Positions 27,430 to 37,679 of a stretch of 64,000 bases of DNA are shown piece after piece. The DNA is from Nitrosomonas cryotolerans ATCC 49181. Lineage in GTDB: Bacteria; Pseudomonadota; Gammaproteobacteria; Burkholderiales; Nitrosomonadaceae. Positions within the stretch are counted from its first letter, which is position 1, and every line of letters starts with the position of its first letter. The notes below the pieces were generated by a model, which saw only the letters and a list, made by a program, of their open reading frames with translations, made no database searches and was not told the DNA's origin. The stretch lies in NCBI RefSeq assembly GCF_900143275.1, contig NZ_FSRO01000001.1, forward strand, positions 806,001 through 870,000. Reading direction: 5' to 3'. Made by a program: the position numbers and the translations under genes.

Positions 27430-27894
27430 ATGTACAAAATAAAGACCCTGTTCCATTTGAGCATTATCTTTATGGCTCTGGCCACGCTACCTCAAGTGGC
27501 TTATTCCTATAAGGAACATGCCGTTGCTGGTCATGCTGAATCTAATGTTAGTAAGCTTGAGAAAATTGATAAGAAAATAGGAACGGGTGAGGAAGCTGTC
27601 GTTGGAAAAACCGTCAATGTCCATTATACCGGTTGGCTTTATGATGAAGCTGCACCGGATAATAAGGGAAAGAAATTTGATAGTTCATATGATCGTGATA
27701 ATTATTTTTCCTTTTTACTTGGATCAGGGCGCGTTATTAAAGGCTGGGATCAGGGCGTTGCTGGCATGAAAGTCGGTGGGCGTCGGACTTTAATTATTCC
27801 ACCCTCTATGGCCTATGGTGCACAGGGTGCCGGGAATGTGATTCCGCCTAACGCAACCCTGATTTTTGATGTAGAGTTAATGGGGCTGCAATAA
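27430..27894 (+). CDS. exported FKBP-type peptidyl-prolyl isomerase
   Basis: A 154-residue protein. A signal peptide of about 25 residues ends near SYKEHA, pointing to the periplasm. The rest is one FKBP domain: VHYTGWLYD near residue 66, KKFDSSYDR, FLLGSGRVIKGWDQGVAGM near residue 95, RRTLIIPPSMAYG, and IPPNATLIFDVELM. A ten-residue insert (DEAAPDNKGK) lengthens the 40s-type loop. Monocistronic, with a ribosome site GAGGA before the ATG. Confidence 0.92.
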   Translation: MYKIKTLFHLSIIFMALATLPQVAYSYKEHAVAGHAESNVSKLEKIDKKIGTGEEAVVGKTVNVHYTGWLYDEAAPDNKGKKFDSSYDRDNYFSFLLGSGRVIKGWDQGVAGMKVGGRRTLIIPPSMAYGAQGAGNVIPPNATLIFDVELMGLQ

Positions 27895-28178
27895 ACACTG
27901 CACTTGATAGAGGGACTGGGCATAGGGGAAAAATCGGGTAATTTCGGTTCTCTCCGCTATGCTGCCCGGATTGTTGTTAACAGCCCACCGAGTTTAAAGG
28001 ATCAGGATAAATATTTATTTAATTTGAGTCAGGCTGTTAATGCGATTATTTTTCAGATTAGCGATTCTATTTTAATCTGAGAGAATGACGAAATAAAAGT
28101 GATTAGTATTATTAATCACGGTGTTTCATTCGGTCCGATATGTTTTCGGGAAACTATATCGCTTAAAAGGATATTACT

Positions 28179-31100
28179 ATGACGCCGACTGCACAGCATT
28201 ATTTTGTTATTCGTAAACGTCTTGCAATTAGTTTCGTTGTGCTGAACTGTGTCATTATCCTGCTTGGGCTGCTGAGTTATTTCTGGCTACCAGGCTATGC
28301 CAAGTCGCAAATTGAAATCAGGCTATCAGAAATGATGCACCGGCCTGTAACGATAGAGTCAATCAATATTCAACTCTTTTCACTGGAATTCACGGTCGAT
28401 GGATTTCAGATAGGAGAAAGAAAGACAGGTAATCATGCGGATGAACGCTTTTTTTCTTTTGATCAACTCTATGTTGATCTGAGTGCCGCATCGATCACGC
28501 AACGCGCACCGATTATTAGTGCGATCACATTAAAAACGCCAACATTACGCTTGGTACGCGAAGATCAGAACCATTTCAACATCACCGATCTGATTGAGAC
28601 ACTGACACAATCTTCTGCAGATGATGAAATTAATAAACCAGAAACCCCATCTTTTTTCATTAGCAACATTATTATCGCAGGCGGCCATTTAGAATTTGTT
28701 GATCGCTTCAAACAAAGTCATCAGGAAATAGCCGACATTAATCTGGGGATTCCCTTTGTTGCTAATTTCACAAGCGCAGAAGCAATCTGGGTTCAGCCCC
28801 ACTTCAATGCCAAGGTTAACGGTGCTCCATTTTCACTGGATGGCAAGTTGCGTCCGTTTATGGATGAACGCGAAGCCGTATTCGAAATCAAGCTTACTAA
28901 TATCGATTTGACAGATATCGATGAGTACGCACCCACACCTATAGGCATCAGTCTGCTGTCGGGATATCTTGATAGTGACCTGGAGCTGACATTCAAACAG
29001 ATGACAGGTGAGTTACCTAATCTTACCTTGTCTGGCCATGCGACATTACGACAACTGGCATTTGAAAATCAAGCTGTTGAAGCACCCTATCAGGTTGGAC
29101 TCGACCAACTGGATATTCAGTTGACTGAGATCGATCTGACGGGTCGAAGACAATCACAGATGGCTGCTGCTGCCGACAAAATCGCATTAACGCGCAAGAG
29201 TGAATCCGTACCGGTATTATCCCTGTCTAAGCTGACGGTGAGTGATATTCAAGTTGATATTGAACAACAGAAGATTGGTTTGAATAAAATTTTGCTCGAT
29301 CGTTTTAATGTTTCCATGCGCAGGGAAAAGGATGGCCATCTCGATTTGATCCGGCTTTTTACAGCATCCTTACCGAATGCGGCTATGCCTGTTCCAGGGT
29401 ATAAGTCTGCTGCTACAGATAGAATCCGGATTGCTCCAAAACAGGCCATGGCGGATGTGGCTACTCCTATTCCAGCACATAAACCCGTTGTTACAGACAG
29501 AATCCGGATTGCTCAAAAACAACTCATGGCGGATGCGGCTATTCCTATTCCAGCACATAAACCCGCTGTTGCAGACAGAATCCGGGTTGCTTCAAAACAG
29601 GCCATGACGGATGCTGCCTCCGTTGCAGATTCCGCCCAGCCGGTGAAAAGCGTGCCGCCATCATGGGCAGCCGAGATTAAACAGATTAGGTTTACGGCTG
29701 GGTCATTTCGTTTTGAAGATGCAGCACTCACAAAAGTAGCTCCTATGGTGGTCGATTCACTTAATTTAACACTAGACCGTATTGATCTCAGTGGTGCCCA
29801 GCCTCTTAATCTGGCCTTGCAGGCCCGGTTAAATGAGTATGGCAGTATCGATACCAAAGGTTCGTTGGGGTGGGCGCCATTGGCGGTTAATTTAGACGTT
29901 GATCTTAAAGAGATGGATGTCGTGTCGTTACAGGGTTGGGCGGGAGATCATCTAAATGCGCTGCTAACCGACGGGGCTGTTTCCTTTCAGGGTAAAGTTG
30001 TCGCGAATGGCGAGCCATTGAAGGTGGTGGCAAAGGGTCAGGGGCGACTTTCCAATTTTAATATTTTTGATCAAGTGAATGGATCTGACTTGCTCCGCTG
30101 GAAAAGCCTGGATGTTACGGGTATTAATTTTATCAATGAGCCACTACGAATTGATATGACTACGGTTGAGCTGGATGATTTTTTTGCTCGTGTGATGCTT
30201 TCACCAGAAGGAGATCTCAACCTTAAAGCAATCATTCGACAGGAAGATCAAGCAGAAGCAGTCGCCACAGAGAATAATGTCGCATCCTCATCCAATCAGC
30301 CTGCTCCGATACATATTGATCAGGTGATCTTGCGAAATGGACGTGTCAACTTTAGGGATCAATTTATTAAACCCAATTATAGAGCGAATCTGACGGGCCT
30401 TACAGGCGAAATCGGACCATTGAAACCTGATCGATCAGGCACGATCGATATCCAGGGTGCGGTAGATAAATCTGCGCCATTGGCGATTCGAGGTAATATC
30501 AATCCATTTAGCAGTGAACTTTTGCTGAATATAACGGCTCAGGTCAAGGATATTGATTTGCCGTCTTTTAGCCCTTATTCGGGTAAATATGTCGGTTATA
30601 CGATCAAAAAGGGAAAGCTGTCCGTCGATGTGCATTATGAAATTGAGGCGGGCGTATTGAAAGCAAAGAATAATATTTTTCTTGATCAATTGACGCTGGG
30701 CGAAGAAACGGATAGTCCGGAGGCATTATCAATTCCGTTGCGCCTTGCTATTGTCTTGTTGAAAAACCGACGCGGTGAAATTGATATTCATTTGCCTGTT
30801 AGAGGCTCATTCGATGATCCTCAGTTTAGCCTGGGTAAGATTATTTTTGATGCGTTTATTAACCTGGTTATGAAAGCGGCTACGGCTCCTTTTGCATTGT
30901 TAGGTTCAGTTCTCGGTGACGGCGAGGAATTATCGATGATTAATTTTGTGCCAGGCCAGGCACAGATTGCGGCAGAAGCTGAGAAACGTCTTGAAGCGCT
31001 TTCTCAGGCCTTAATTGATCGGCCAGCGTTGAAACTGGAAATCACCGGCTATGCGAGCCCTGAGCGTGATTATGAGGGGCTTAAACAAGTGATACTCGAG

Positions 31101-31487
31101 CGTAAGGTAAAAACACAGAAACTCGTGGAGGAGACAGAGCGTGGGGAAGCAGGGGGGGCGCTGGATGATATCGAGCTCGATTCCGGCAGCTATGACAAGT
31201 ATCTGGAGTTAGTCTATAAAAATGAAGAATTTGAGAAACCAACCAATATACTGGGTTTCACCAAAAGCTTGCCGGTTCCGGAAATGGAGCAATTGATATT
31301 GGCTCATATTGAAATTGATGATAATGATTTAAAGGCACTTGCTGATCAACGTGCCAGTGCTGCACGCGACTGGCTTGTTGGTCGGGGCGGTATCGCTCAT
31401 GACAGAATATTTGTGCTGAGCGCAAAAATAAAAGTGGAAACGGGTAATAAAATGGAGGGTGGGCAAGTTGAATTTTCAGTGAGATGA
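28179..31487 (+). CDS. DUF748 AsmA-like envelope protein with OmpA-like tail
   Basis: A 1102-residue protein. One N-terminal membrane anchor (residues about 15-37) is followed by a long beta-rich DUF748/AsmA-type repeat region exposed to the periplasm. It ends with a segment from about residue 920 (MINFVPGQAQIAAEAEKRL, LEITGYASPERD) that looks like a divergent OmpA-C domain. Such proteins are candidates for lipid transport between membranes. Residues about 402-479 carry three tandem 26-residue repeats (see the separate repeat entry) inserted between AsmA-like stretches. The gene is monocistronic with AAAGGATAT before the ATG. Confidence 0.85.
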   Translation: MTPTAQHYFVIRKRLAISFVVLNCVIILLGLLSYFWLPGYAKSQIEIRLSEMMHRPVTIESINIQLFSLEFTVDGFQIGERKTGNHADERFFSFDQLYVDLSAASITQRAPIISAITLKTPTLRLVREDQNHFNITDLIETLTQSSADDEINKPETPSFFISNIIIAGGHLEFVDRFKQSHQEIADINLGIPFVANFTSAEAIWVQPHFNAKVNGAPFSLDGKLRPFMDEREAVFEIKLTNIDLTDIDEYAPTPIGISLLSGYLDSDLELTFKQMTGELPNLTLSGHATLRQLAFENQAVEAPYQVGLDQLDIQLTEIDLTGRRQSQMAAAADKIALTRKSESVPVLSLSKLTVSDIQVDIEQQKIGLNKILLDRFNVSMRREKDGHLDLIRLFTASLPNAAMPVPGYKSAATDRIRIAPKQAMADVATPIPAHKPVVTDRIRIAQKQLMADAAIPIPAHKPAVADRIRVASKQAMTDAASVADSAQPVKSVPPSWAAEIKQIRFTAGSFRFEDAALTKVAPMVVDSLNLTLDRIDLSGAQPLNLALQARLNEYGSIDTKGSLGWAPLAVNLDVDLKEMDVVSLQGWAGDHLNALLTDGAVSFQGKVVANGEPLKVVAKGQGRLSNFNIFDQVNGSDLLRWKSLDVTGINFINEPLRIDMTTVELDDFFARVMLSPEGDLNLKAIIRQEDQAEAVATENNVASSSNQPAPIHIDQVILRNGRVNFRDQFIKPNYRANLTGLTGEIGPLKPDRSGTIDIQGAVDKSAPLAIRGNINPFSSELLLNITAQVKDIDLPSFSPYSGKYVGYTIKKGKLSVDVHYEIEAGVLKAKNNIFLDQLTLGEETDSPEALSIPLRLAIVLLKNRRGEIDIHLPVRGSFDDPQFSLGKIIFDAFINLVMKAATAPFALLGSVLGDGEELSMINFVPGQAQIAAEAEKRLEALSQALIDRPALKLEITGYASPERDYEGLKQVILERKVKTQKLVEETERGEAGGALDDIELDSGSYDKYLELVYKNEEFEKPTNILGFTKSLPVPEMEQLILAHIEIDDNDLKALADQRASAARDWLVGRGGIAHDRIFVLSAKIKVETGNKMEGGQVEFSVR
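29381..29614 (+). repeat. three tandem 78-bp in-frame repeats
   Basis: Each unit encodes a 26-residue motif of the form (P)IPAHKPxxxDRIRIAxKQxMADxA. Unit 1 is the most diverged (VPGYKSAATDRIRIAPKQ); units 2 and 3 are nearly identical (IPIPAHKP at the start). The repeat is basic and Pro-rich, unlike the surrounding beta-rich sequence, and probably forms an unstructured linker. Confidence 0.85.
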
Positions 31488-31771
31488 TCGCTTATATAAT
31501 CAGCTAATCTGAGATTCATCTGTCGCAGGTCTAGGAGTATTCATATTACGCGTTGGATAAGATGCTGAAAATTATGCGATATAACATAAAGTTACCGGAG
31601 TACCGGTCGTGGGATATTATAAACGCGAAGTGTTTGATTTAGCGTCACTATGAGAAAATGGAATTTAGACAGGCGTTTAATTTGATAAAGGAGACTGAAT
31701 ATTTCGACTGGGTATGAAGGCTATCGTTGTGTTATTTATATCGCTATATCGTCAATCAAGAGAGTGTATCG

Positions 31772-32536
31772 ATGGGTTGGATAGCTGAATTTGCAGGTCA
31801 CGGGTTAGCACGTTTCTTAACCACGCCGGTTCGACGCAATACTCAGGTTTCGACGACAACCCAGGAACAGCTTGCTGCAGTACTACAGCCTGCTGATGTT
31901 TTGCTTATCGAAGGTAATACGCGTATCAGTGTCCCGATTAAATATCTGACACAATCGACCTGGTCGCACGCTGCGTTATATATTGGCGACGCGCTGCCTG
32001 CCCGAGAACCATGGCAACTGCCACTGACGCTGATTGAGGCTGACCTGGAGGAAGGAATACGAGGAGTAACGCTTGCACATTATGCGTATATGCACACTCG
32101 AATTTGTCGCGCAGTCAATTTGAGTGACGAGGATCGTAGGCGGGTAGTGGAATATGCCGTTACCCGGATCGGACAACAATATGATCTAAAAAATGTATTA
32201 GATCTTGCACGCTACCTTTTCCCAATGCCGCCTATTCCAACACGCTACCGACGACGCATGTTAACGCTCGGTAGCGGGGATCCAACCCGTGCGATTTGCT
32301 CTACGTTGATTGCGCAGGCCTTTCAATCAGTGCATTATCCTATTCTGCCTGAGGTTCGGAGAGAATGGCTTGATAACCCCACGTATGCTGATTTTTACGC
32401 GGAGATCTATCGAGTTCGTCACCACAGTCTACTTGTGCCGCGTGATTTTGATATTTCACCTTTTTTTCAGATTATCAAACCAACGATAGTGAATGGCTTC
32501 GATTACCATTCACTGACATGGGATGATGCAATGTAA
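31772..32536 (+). CDS. YiiX/permuted papain-like amidohydrolase
   Basis: A 254-residue protein. I prefer ATG 31772 (MGWIAEF) to an earlier frame start. The permuted NlpC/P60 (YiiX-YebB) order is visible: GDVLL-like ADVLLIEGN near residue 43, catalytic His in STWSHAALYIG near residue 66, and catalytic Cys in RAICSTLIAQAF near residue 180. Such enzymes cut isopeptide or amide bonds; the substrate is unknown. The N-terminal 30 residues have no clear signal peptide. Followed immediately by a MITE. Confidence 0.8.
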   Translation: MGWIAEFAGHGLARFLTTPVRRNTQVSTTTQEQLAAVLQPADVLLIEGNTRISVPIKYLTQSTWSHAALYIGDALPAREPWQLPLTLIEADLEEGIRGVTLAHYAYMHTRICRAVNLSDEDRRRVVEYAVTRIGQQYDLKNVLDLARYLFPMPPIPTRYRRRMLTLGSGDPTRAICSTLIAQAFQSVHYPILPEVRREWLDNPTYADFYAEIYRVRHHSLLVPRDFDISPFFQIIKPTIVNGFDYHSLTWDDAM

Positions 32537-32574
32537 AGAGGTGAATATGGCGTTTTATATTTTAGCGATAGGAG

Positions 32575-32663
32575 GAGACCTTTGCAAAACCCCAATAGTT
32601 GAGAAATTAATCCTTTATAATCAATAGTCAAAAACTTCTAGCGAGGGCTTTTGCAAAAGTCTC
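32575..32663. mobile_element. 89-bp GAGACC MITE, intact copy
   Basis: It starts GAGACCTTTGCAAAAC and ends TTTTGCAAAAGTCTC; the ends are inverted repeats of about 15 bp. The interior contains CAATAGTTGAG and CAATAGTCAAAA, the two short repeats that the 60-bp copy has recombined. No coding capacity. The last bases overlap nothing of the neighbouring gene. Confidence 0.88.
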
Positions 32664-32670
32664 GAGTAGT

Positions 32671-33057
32671 TTATTCTTTATTCGGCTTATGCACAGCGAT
32701 ATGGCTGATGAGGCCATCTGCAGTAAAATTAATTTGTTCCAAGCCTCGCCGTTCGACGCGCTTTCTGGATGTGGCATCTGTTGCATTCATGGTGAACTCA
32801 AATTCGACACTCAGATCTCCGGTGATCCGATATTCCGGTACATCCCAATGTACATCCGGAAAGCGAGAGAAAAAACTGACCATCATTTCATTGATGGCAG
32901 GACTTCCTTTAAGTTCACCGGAATAGGAGGAATGATAGGTCGCTTCATCAATAAACATCAGTGCGATATGTTGCAGATTGTGACTATTTGACAGAGCAAC
33001 ATAGGTTTTTGCTAGATCGACACATTTTGCTGCATTCATTTTAATCATATTTATCAA
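32671..33057 (-). CDS. SnoaL/NTF2-like protein
   Basis: A 128-residue protein fitting the SnoaL-like polyketide cyclase/nuclear transport factor 2 fold: YVALSNSHNLQHIALMF near residue 20, then DEATYHSSYSGELKG, and a tail DGLISHIAVHKPN. These folds bind small hydrophobic ligands, and the function here is unknown. Its stop lies 8 bases from a MITE end. A shorter start (second Met) is possible. Confidence 0.75.
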   Translation of the reverse strand: MINMIKMNAAKCVDLAKTYVALSNSHNLQHIALMFIDEATYHSSYSGELKGSPAINEMMVSFFSRFPDVHWDVPEYRITGDLSVEFEFTMNATDATSRKRVERRGLEQINFTADGLISHIAVHKPNKE

Positions 33058-33132
33058 AAATATTAATTTAATATTTAGCGCGTGTCTGTTTATAACAAGC
33101 GCGGCGATAGTAATAAATGAGTGGGAAATCGA

Positions 33133-33930
33133 CTAATGTAAATTACTATGATTCATCTTGATATCTTCTCGGGTAAAGATCCATTCATTGTCGGTGCTGG
33201 TGTGTTTATTAAAATGATAGCCTGAATAATCAAATGCCTTGATATCTTCAGGATCTGTTAGTTGGTGCTGGATAATATAGCGGCTCATTAGGCCCCGCGC
33301 TTTTTTGGCAAAGAAACTGATAATTTTATAAGTGCCATTTTTATTATCTTTAAAAATGGGCGTAATGATTCTGGCGTTTAACTGATCGGTCTTTATCGAT
33401 TTGAAATATTCATTAGAGGCCAGATTTATTACTGTAGGATTTTGCTCATTTTTCAAATTCTGGTTCAGTGATTCGGTAATGCGATGGCCCCAGAATTCAT
33501 ATAGATTACTGCCTCGATTATTTTTAAACGACGTACCCATTTCTAGTCGATAGGCTTGAATAAGATCTAACGGGCGCAATACCCCATATAGTCCGGAAAG
33601 AATGCGCAGATGTTCTTGGGCAAATTTGATATCAACGGTATTCAAAGAGGCTGCCTCAAGACCGGTATAGACGTCACCTTTAAAAGCGAATATGGATTGT
33701 TTTGCGTTATCCATGTTAAATGGTAAAGACCATTCGTGATAGCGATTTGAATTCAAGGTGGCCAGTTTTGAGCTGATGCTCATCAAGCGACCGAGCTCAT
33801 CCGGTTCTAATCTTCTGAGCTGCTGAATGAGTTCCGACGAACAATCCAGAAAGACCGGTAAGGTGTGCTCTTTGATAGCGGGCGGTGTTTCGAAGTCCAG
33901 TGTTTTGGCAGGTGAAATAACAATAATCAT
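33133..33930 (-). CDS. yaaA: peroxide stress protein YaaA (DUF328)
   Basis: A 265-residue YaaA/UPF0246 protein. Signatures: IIVISPAKTLDFE at the N terminus, GLYGVLRPLDLIQAYRLEMG near residue 120, VINLASNEYFKSI, and FFAKKARGLMSRYI. In E. coli YaaA limits intracellular iron damage under H2O2 and binds DNA. Monocistronic, between a SnoaL gene and mfd. Confidence 0.93.
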   Translation of the reverse strand: MIIVISPAKTLDFETPPAIKEHTLPVFLDCSSELIQQLRRLEPDELGRLMSISSKLATLNSNRYHEWSLPFNMDNAKQSIFAFKGDVYTGLEAASLNTVDIKFAQEHLRILSGLYGVLRPLDLIQAYRLEMGTSFKNNRGSNLYEFWGHRITESLNQNLKNEQNPTVINLASNEYFKSIKTDQLNARIITPIFKDNKNGTYKIISFFAKKARGLMSRYIIQHQLTDPEDIKAFDYSGYHFNKHTSTDNEWIFTREDIKMNHSNLH

Positions 33931-34051
33931 GCATCACTATCCTGAAATATGAGATTGATCATCACTGTAAATCTGATGTAATGTGATATCAGAAAAACTG
34001 ATAAACGACTGTATGAATAGTACTGGTTTTTTGTGTTATGTCTATTTTATT

Positions 34052-37000
34052 TTACGTGCTGAGCGTATGAATTAAGTTCTGTATTCGTGCCACCCGTTCG
34101 GTCACTGATGGAATTTGTGCCTGGATTTTCAGGCGATCAGGGCCAGACAGAACATATTCACGATTACTCTGGATTAGTTGGATAATCCTGACGGGGTCGA
34201 TGGGTGGATTCGGTATGAAATGAATCTGAATATGATCTGTGCTGGCATCAATACGTATAATGCCCAGCGGCTTAGCTGCAATACGCAGGCGATGACAATT
34301 TAACAATGCCTTGGCCGGATCAGGGAATAGGCCAAAGCGATCGATTAATTCGCGTTGCATGTCATCGAGTTGCTCATCATCGACACAATTTGCCATTCGT
34401 TTATATAAGACCAAACGTTCATGTACGTCATGACAGTAATTATCGGGCAGTAGCGCAGGAACATGCAAATTAATCTCGGTTGCGACACCCAGCGGATGCT
34501 GTATGTCGGGTTCCTGTCCTGCTTGCAATGATTTAATGGCAGAATCGAGCATAGTACTGTAAAGATGGAAGCCCACTTCCTGCATTTCTCCGCTTTGGGA
34601 TTCACTGAGTACTGACCCGGCGCCGCGAATTTCCAAATCGTGCATGGCCAGAAAGAATCCTGAACCCAGTTCTTCCATGGTTTGAATGGCCTCGAGTCGT
34701 TTTTTGGCTTGTGCGCCCAGTGCCTCTTCTTCGGGTGTTAGAAGGTATGCGTATGCCTGATGGTGAGAACGACCGACTCGACCTCGCAGCTGATGTAATT
34801 GAGCCAGGCCAAATTTATTGGCCTGATTGATGATAATGGTGTTAGCGCTGGGGATATCAATACCGGTTTCAATGATCGTGGTGCACAATAGAATACTAAA
34901 GCGTTGTTGATAAAAATCCCGCATTACATGTTCCAGTTCACGTTCACGCATTTGCCCGTGCGCGACATTGATACGTGCTTCTGGTAACAGTTGAGTCAGT
35001 TTCTCATACATGAGTTGAATCGTATTGACTTCATTATGTAAGAAATAAATTTGTCCCCCGCGCTTTAATTCACGTAAACAGGCTTCACGAATAGTCCCCA
35101 TCGAAAAGCGGTTGACAAAAGTTTTGATGGCGAGTCGGCGTTGTGGTGCTGTGGCAATCACAGAGAAATCCCGTAAACCTTCCAGTGACATGGCTAATGT
35201 GCGGGGAATCGGTGTGGCGGTGAGCGTGAGAATATCCACTTCTGAGCGGAATTTTTTTAACTGCTCCTTTTGACGCACACCAAACCGATGTTCTTCGTCA
35301 ATAATGAGCAAACCCAGATTCTTGAACTTGACACTTTTCTGAATCAACTTATGGGTGCCAATGATAATATCAATTTCTCCCTTAGCCAGTTCTGCTAGTG
35401 CCTGGGTTTGTTCTTTGGCTGAACGAAAGCGTGAGAGCTCTGTAATTTTTATCGGCCACTGATCTGCAATCAGACTAAAGCGATCGGAGAAATTTTGAAA
35501 ATGCTGTTCAGCCAGGAGCGTAGTTGGAACTAGCACGGCTACTTGTTTGCCATCTGCAGCAGCCATAAAAGCTGCGCGCAATGCGACCTCCGTTTTACCG
35601 AATCCCACGTCGCCGCAGATTAGGCGATCCATGGGTTTGTCTGATGTCAGATCAGCGATTACCGCCTTGATCGCTGCGGCTTGATCCGCTGTTTCTTCAA
35701 AGCCAAAGCCTTCAGTAAAAGCATCGTAATCATGCTGACTGAAGCCAAAGGCGTGCCCTTTGCGGGTAGCTCGTTGAGCATAAAGATTGAGTAGTTCGGC
35801 TGCCGTATCGCGAACTTGCTGCATGGCCTTGCGTTTGGCTTTATCCCATTGGTTGCTGCCTAATTTATGCAGTGGCGCAGACTCAGGAGAAGCGCCGCTA
35901 TATCGTCCGATCAGGGATAGTTGTGAAACGGGCACATATAACTTATCTCCGCCATGGTATTCTAAAATGAGAAATTCACTGAGTGCGCCATTGTCTCCTT
36001 CTCCCATATCCATGCTGACCAGACCCAAATAACGGCCGATGCCGTGCTGTTCATGTACGACTGGATCACCGGGTTTGATTTCGGATAGATCACGTAACAG
36101 GGTATCTGTCGACGTTGTTTTGCGAGATTCGCGCTCACGTCGTCCATGTAGATGCGTGGCGTACAGCTCGCTTTCGGTTATAAAAGCAATCTGCGCTTGA
36201 TCAAGGATAAAGCCGTTATGCAGTGGCGCAACACTCAGCATAAAAGGCTGTGTGCTGGCCAGGAATTGCGTGTAATCAGCACAATTATCTGGGTATAAAT
36301 GATGCTGGTTCAGGTATTCAGCGATTAATTCACGCCGCCCCATGCTTTCCGCTAACAATAGAATTCGCCCATTAGACTGAGTAAACGCAGCCATAAATGC
36401 AGCGAGTTTTTCTAAAGGATTATCAGCATGCCGATTAACCTGAATAGAAGGCAGTGGACGGATTATTTTTTCCGCAATACATTTTATATCCTGTGCTTGT
36501 GGATCAGACAGCATTTCAATGCGTGCATAAGGCTTTAATTTGCTGAAAAAGAGATCACTAGGAAGAAACAAGGTTTCTGGTGGTAATAATGGACGATCGC
36601 TATCACCCCGAAGTAACTGATAGCGTGATTGAGTATCCTGCCAGAAATCTTTTATTACCGGCCGGATATCCTGGTGCAAACAAATCAGCGTATCTTGTGG
36701 TAAATAGTCAAATACGGTGGCTGTCTGTTCATAAAACAGGGGGAGATAGTATTCAATCCCTGCGGACGCCGTCCCTTTACTAACATCCTTGTATATGCGG
36801 CTCTTTGATGGATCGCCCTCAAATTGTTCACGGAATTTACTACGAAAACAAGTGCGTCCAGCCTCATCCAGAGGAAACTCGCGGGCGGGCAGTAACCGTA
36901 TTTCATTAACAGGATAGATGCTGCGTTGTGTATCCGCATCAAAAGTGCGTATCGTTTCTATTTCGTTATCCAGTAAATCGATGCGGTAGGGCAGCGGGCT

Positions 37001-37516
37001 ACCCATGGGGAATAGATCGATGAGTCCACCGCGAACACTATACTCTCCCGGTGAAAGTACCTGTGTGACGTGCGAATAGCCGCCCAGTGTTAACTGGCTG
37101 CGGAGTCCATCTAAATCGAGCTGGTCGCCCTGTTTCAGAAAAAAGATATATGCCGCAAGATATGCCGGCGGTAATACGCGGTACAGTGCGGTGGTGAGTG
37201 GCATGATCAGGACATCGCAATTTCCGCTCATGACCTGATAGAACGTAGCGAGCCGCTCTGAAATCAGATCCTGATGGGGAGAAAACGTATCGTAAGGCAG
37301 CGTTTCCCAATCGGGTAATAGGTGGATTCTTAGATCCGCTGCAAAGAAAGGAATTTCTTCCAGCAATCTTTGCGCATCCAGTGCATTTGCTGTAATGATA
37401 GTGATCGGTTTCGCCTGTTGTGCCAATTGGGCAAGTGCCAGCGAATCACTGGAGCCATCAAATCCAGCATAACGTGAAATGGCGCCGGGAGCAGGAGGTA
37501 TAAGCTTTAATTGCAT
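34052..37516 (-). CDS. mfd: transcription-repair coupling factor
   Basis: A 1154-residue protein with full Mfd layout: UvrB-homology N-terminal region (residues about 1-330), the RNA polymerase-interacting region around residues 490-560 (GDPVVHEQHGIGRYLGL), RecG-like translocase motifs (GDVGFGKTEVALRAAF near residue 640, DEEHRFG, LTATPIPRT, QLRGRVGRS), and the C-terminal TRCF domain. It displaces stalled RNA polymerase and recruits UvrA. Monocistronic with the start ATG at 37516. Confidence 0.96.
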   Translation of the reverse strand: MQLKLIPPAPGAISRYAGFDGSSDSLALAQLAQQAKPITIITANALDAQRLLEEIPFFAADLRIHLLPDWETLPYDTFSPHQDLISERLATFYQVMSGNCDVLIMPLTTALYRVLPPAYLAAYIFFLKQGDQLDLDGLRSQLTLGGYSHVTQVLSPGEYSVRGGLIDLFPMGSPLPYRIDLLDNEIETIRTFDADTQRSIYPVNEIRLLPAREFPLDEAGRTCFRSKFREQFEGDPSKSRIYKDVSKGTASAGIEYYLPLFYEQTATVFDYLPQDTLICLHQDIRPVIKDFWQDTQSRYQLLRGDSDRPLLPPETLFLPSDLFFSKLKPYARIEMLSDPQAQDIKCIAEKIIRPLPSIQVNRHADNPLEKLAAFMAAFTQSNGRILLLAESMGRRELIAEYLNQHHLYPDNCADYTQFLASTQPFMLSVAPLHNGFILDQAQIAFITESELYATHLHGRRERESRKTTSTDTLLRDLSEIKPGDPVVHEQHGIGRYLGLVSMDMGEGDNGALSEFLILEYHGGDKLYVPVSQLSLIGRYSGASPESAPLHKLGSNQWDKAKRKAMQQVRDTAAELLNLYAQRATRKGHAFGFSQHDYDAFTEGFGFEETADQAAAIKAVIADLTSDKPMDRLICGDVGFGKTEVALRAAFMAAADGKQVAVLVPTTLLAEQHFQNFSDRFSLIADQWPIKITELSRFRSAKEQTQALAELAKGEIDIIIGTHKLIQKSVKFKNLGLLIIDEEHRFGVRQKEQLKKFRSEVDILTLTATPIPRTLAMSLEGLRDFSVIATAPQRRLAIKTFVNRFSMGTIREACLRELKRGGQIYFLHNEVNTIQLMYEKLTQLLPEARINVAHGQMRERELEHVMRDFYQQRFSILLCTTIIETGIDIPSANTIIINQANKFGLAQLHQLRGRVGRSHHQAYAYLLTPEEEALGAQAKKRLEAIQTMEELGSGFFLAMHDLEIRGAGSVLSESQSGEMQEVGFHLYSTMLDSAIKSLQAGQEPDIQHPLGVATEINLHVPALLPDNYCHDVHERLVLYKRMANCVDDEQLDDMQRELIDRFGLFPDPAKALLNCHRLRIAAKPLGIIRIDASTDHIQIHFIPNPPIDPVRIIQLIQSNREYVLSGPDRLKIQAQIPSVTERVARIQNLIHTLST

Positions 37517-37678
37517 TGCGTGGCATATCGGTCATGGGAAACAATATCACTGACCGTGTAATATGACTGTTGGATTGTAGAAAGCGAGTATTATATGATA
37601 GTTCTCACCCGAAATTCTCCGTTCCGACTATGCAGCGGGAATTGACGTGAGCCGCGTCATTTTATGCATGATGCTTAT
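37517..37678. other. 162 bp upstream of mfd, no gene
   Basis: Leader of mfd on its right-hand side, with AT-rich stretches that could hold a promoter. Beyond about 37680 the sequence is resolvase debris. Confidence 0.35.
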
Positions 37679-37679
37679 T

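Noticed and set aside
28793..28996. Minus-strand frame inside the DUF748 gene
   Set aside because: A shadow of the real gene on the other strand. Low-complexity Ser-rich translation with no support.
29370..29857. Long antisense frames over the 78-bp repeats
   Set aside because: They are open because the repeat unit lacks stops in that frame; the coding frame is clearly the plus-strand DUF748 reading.
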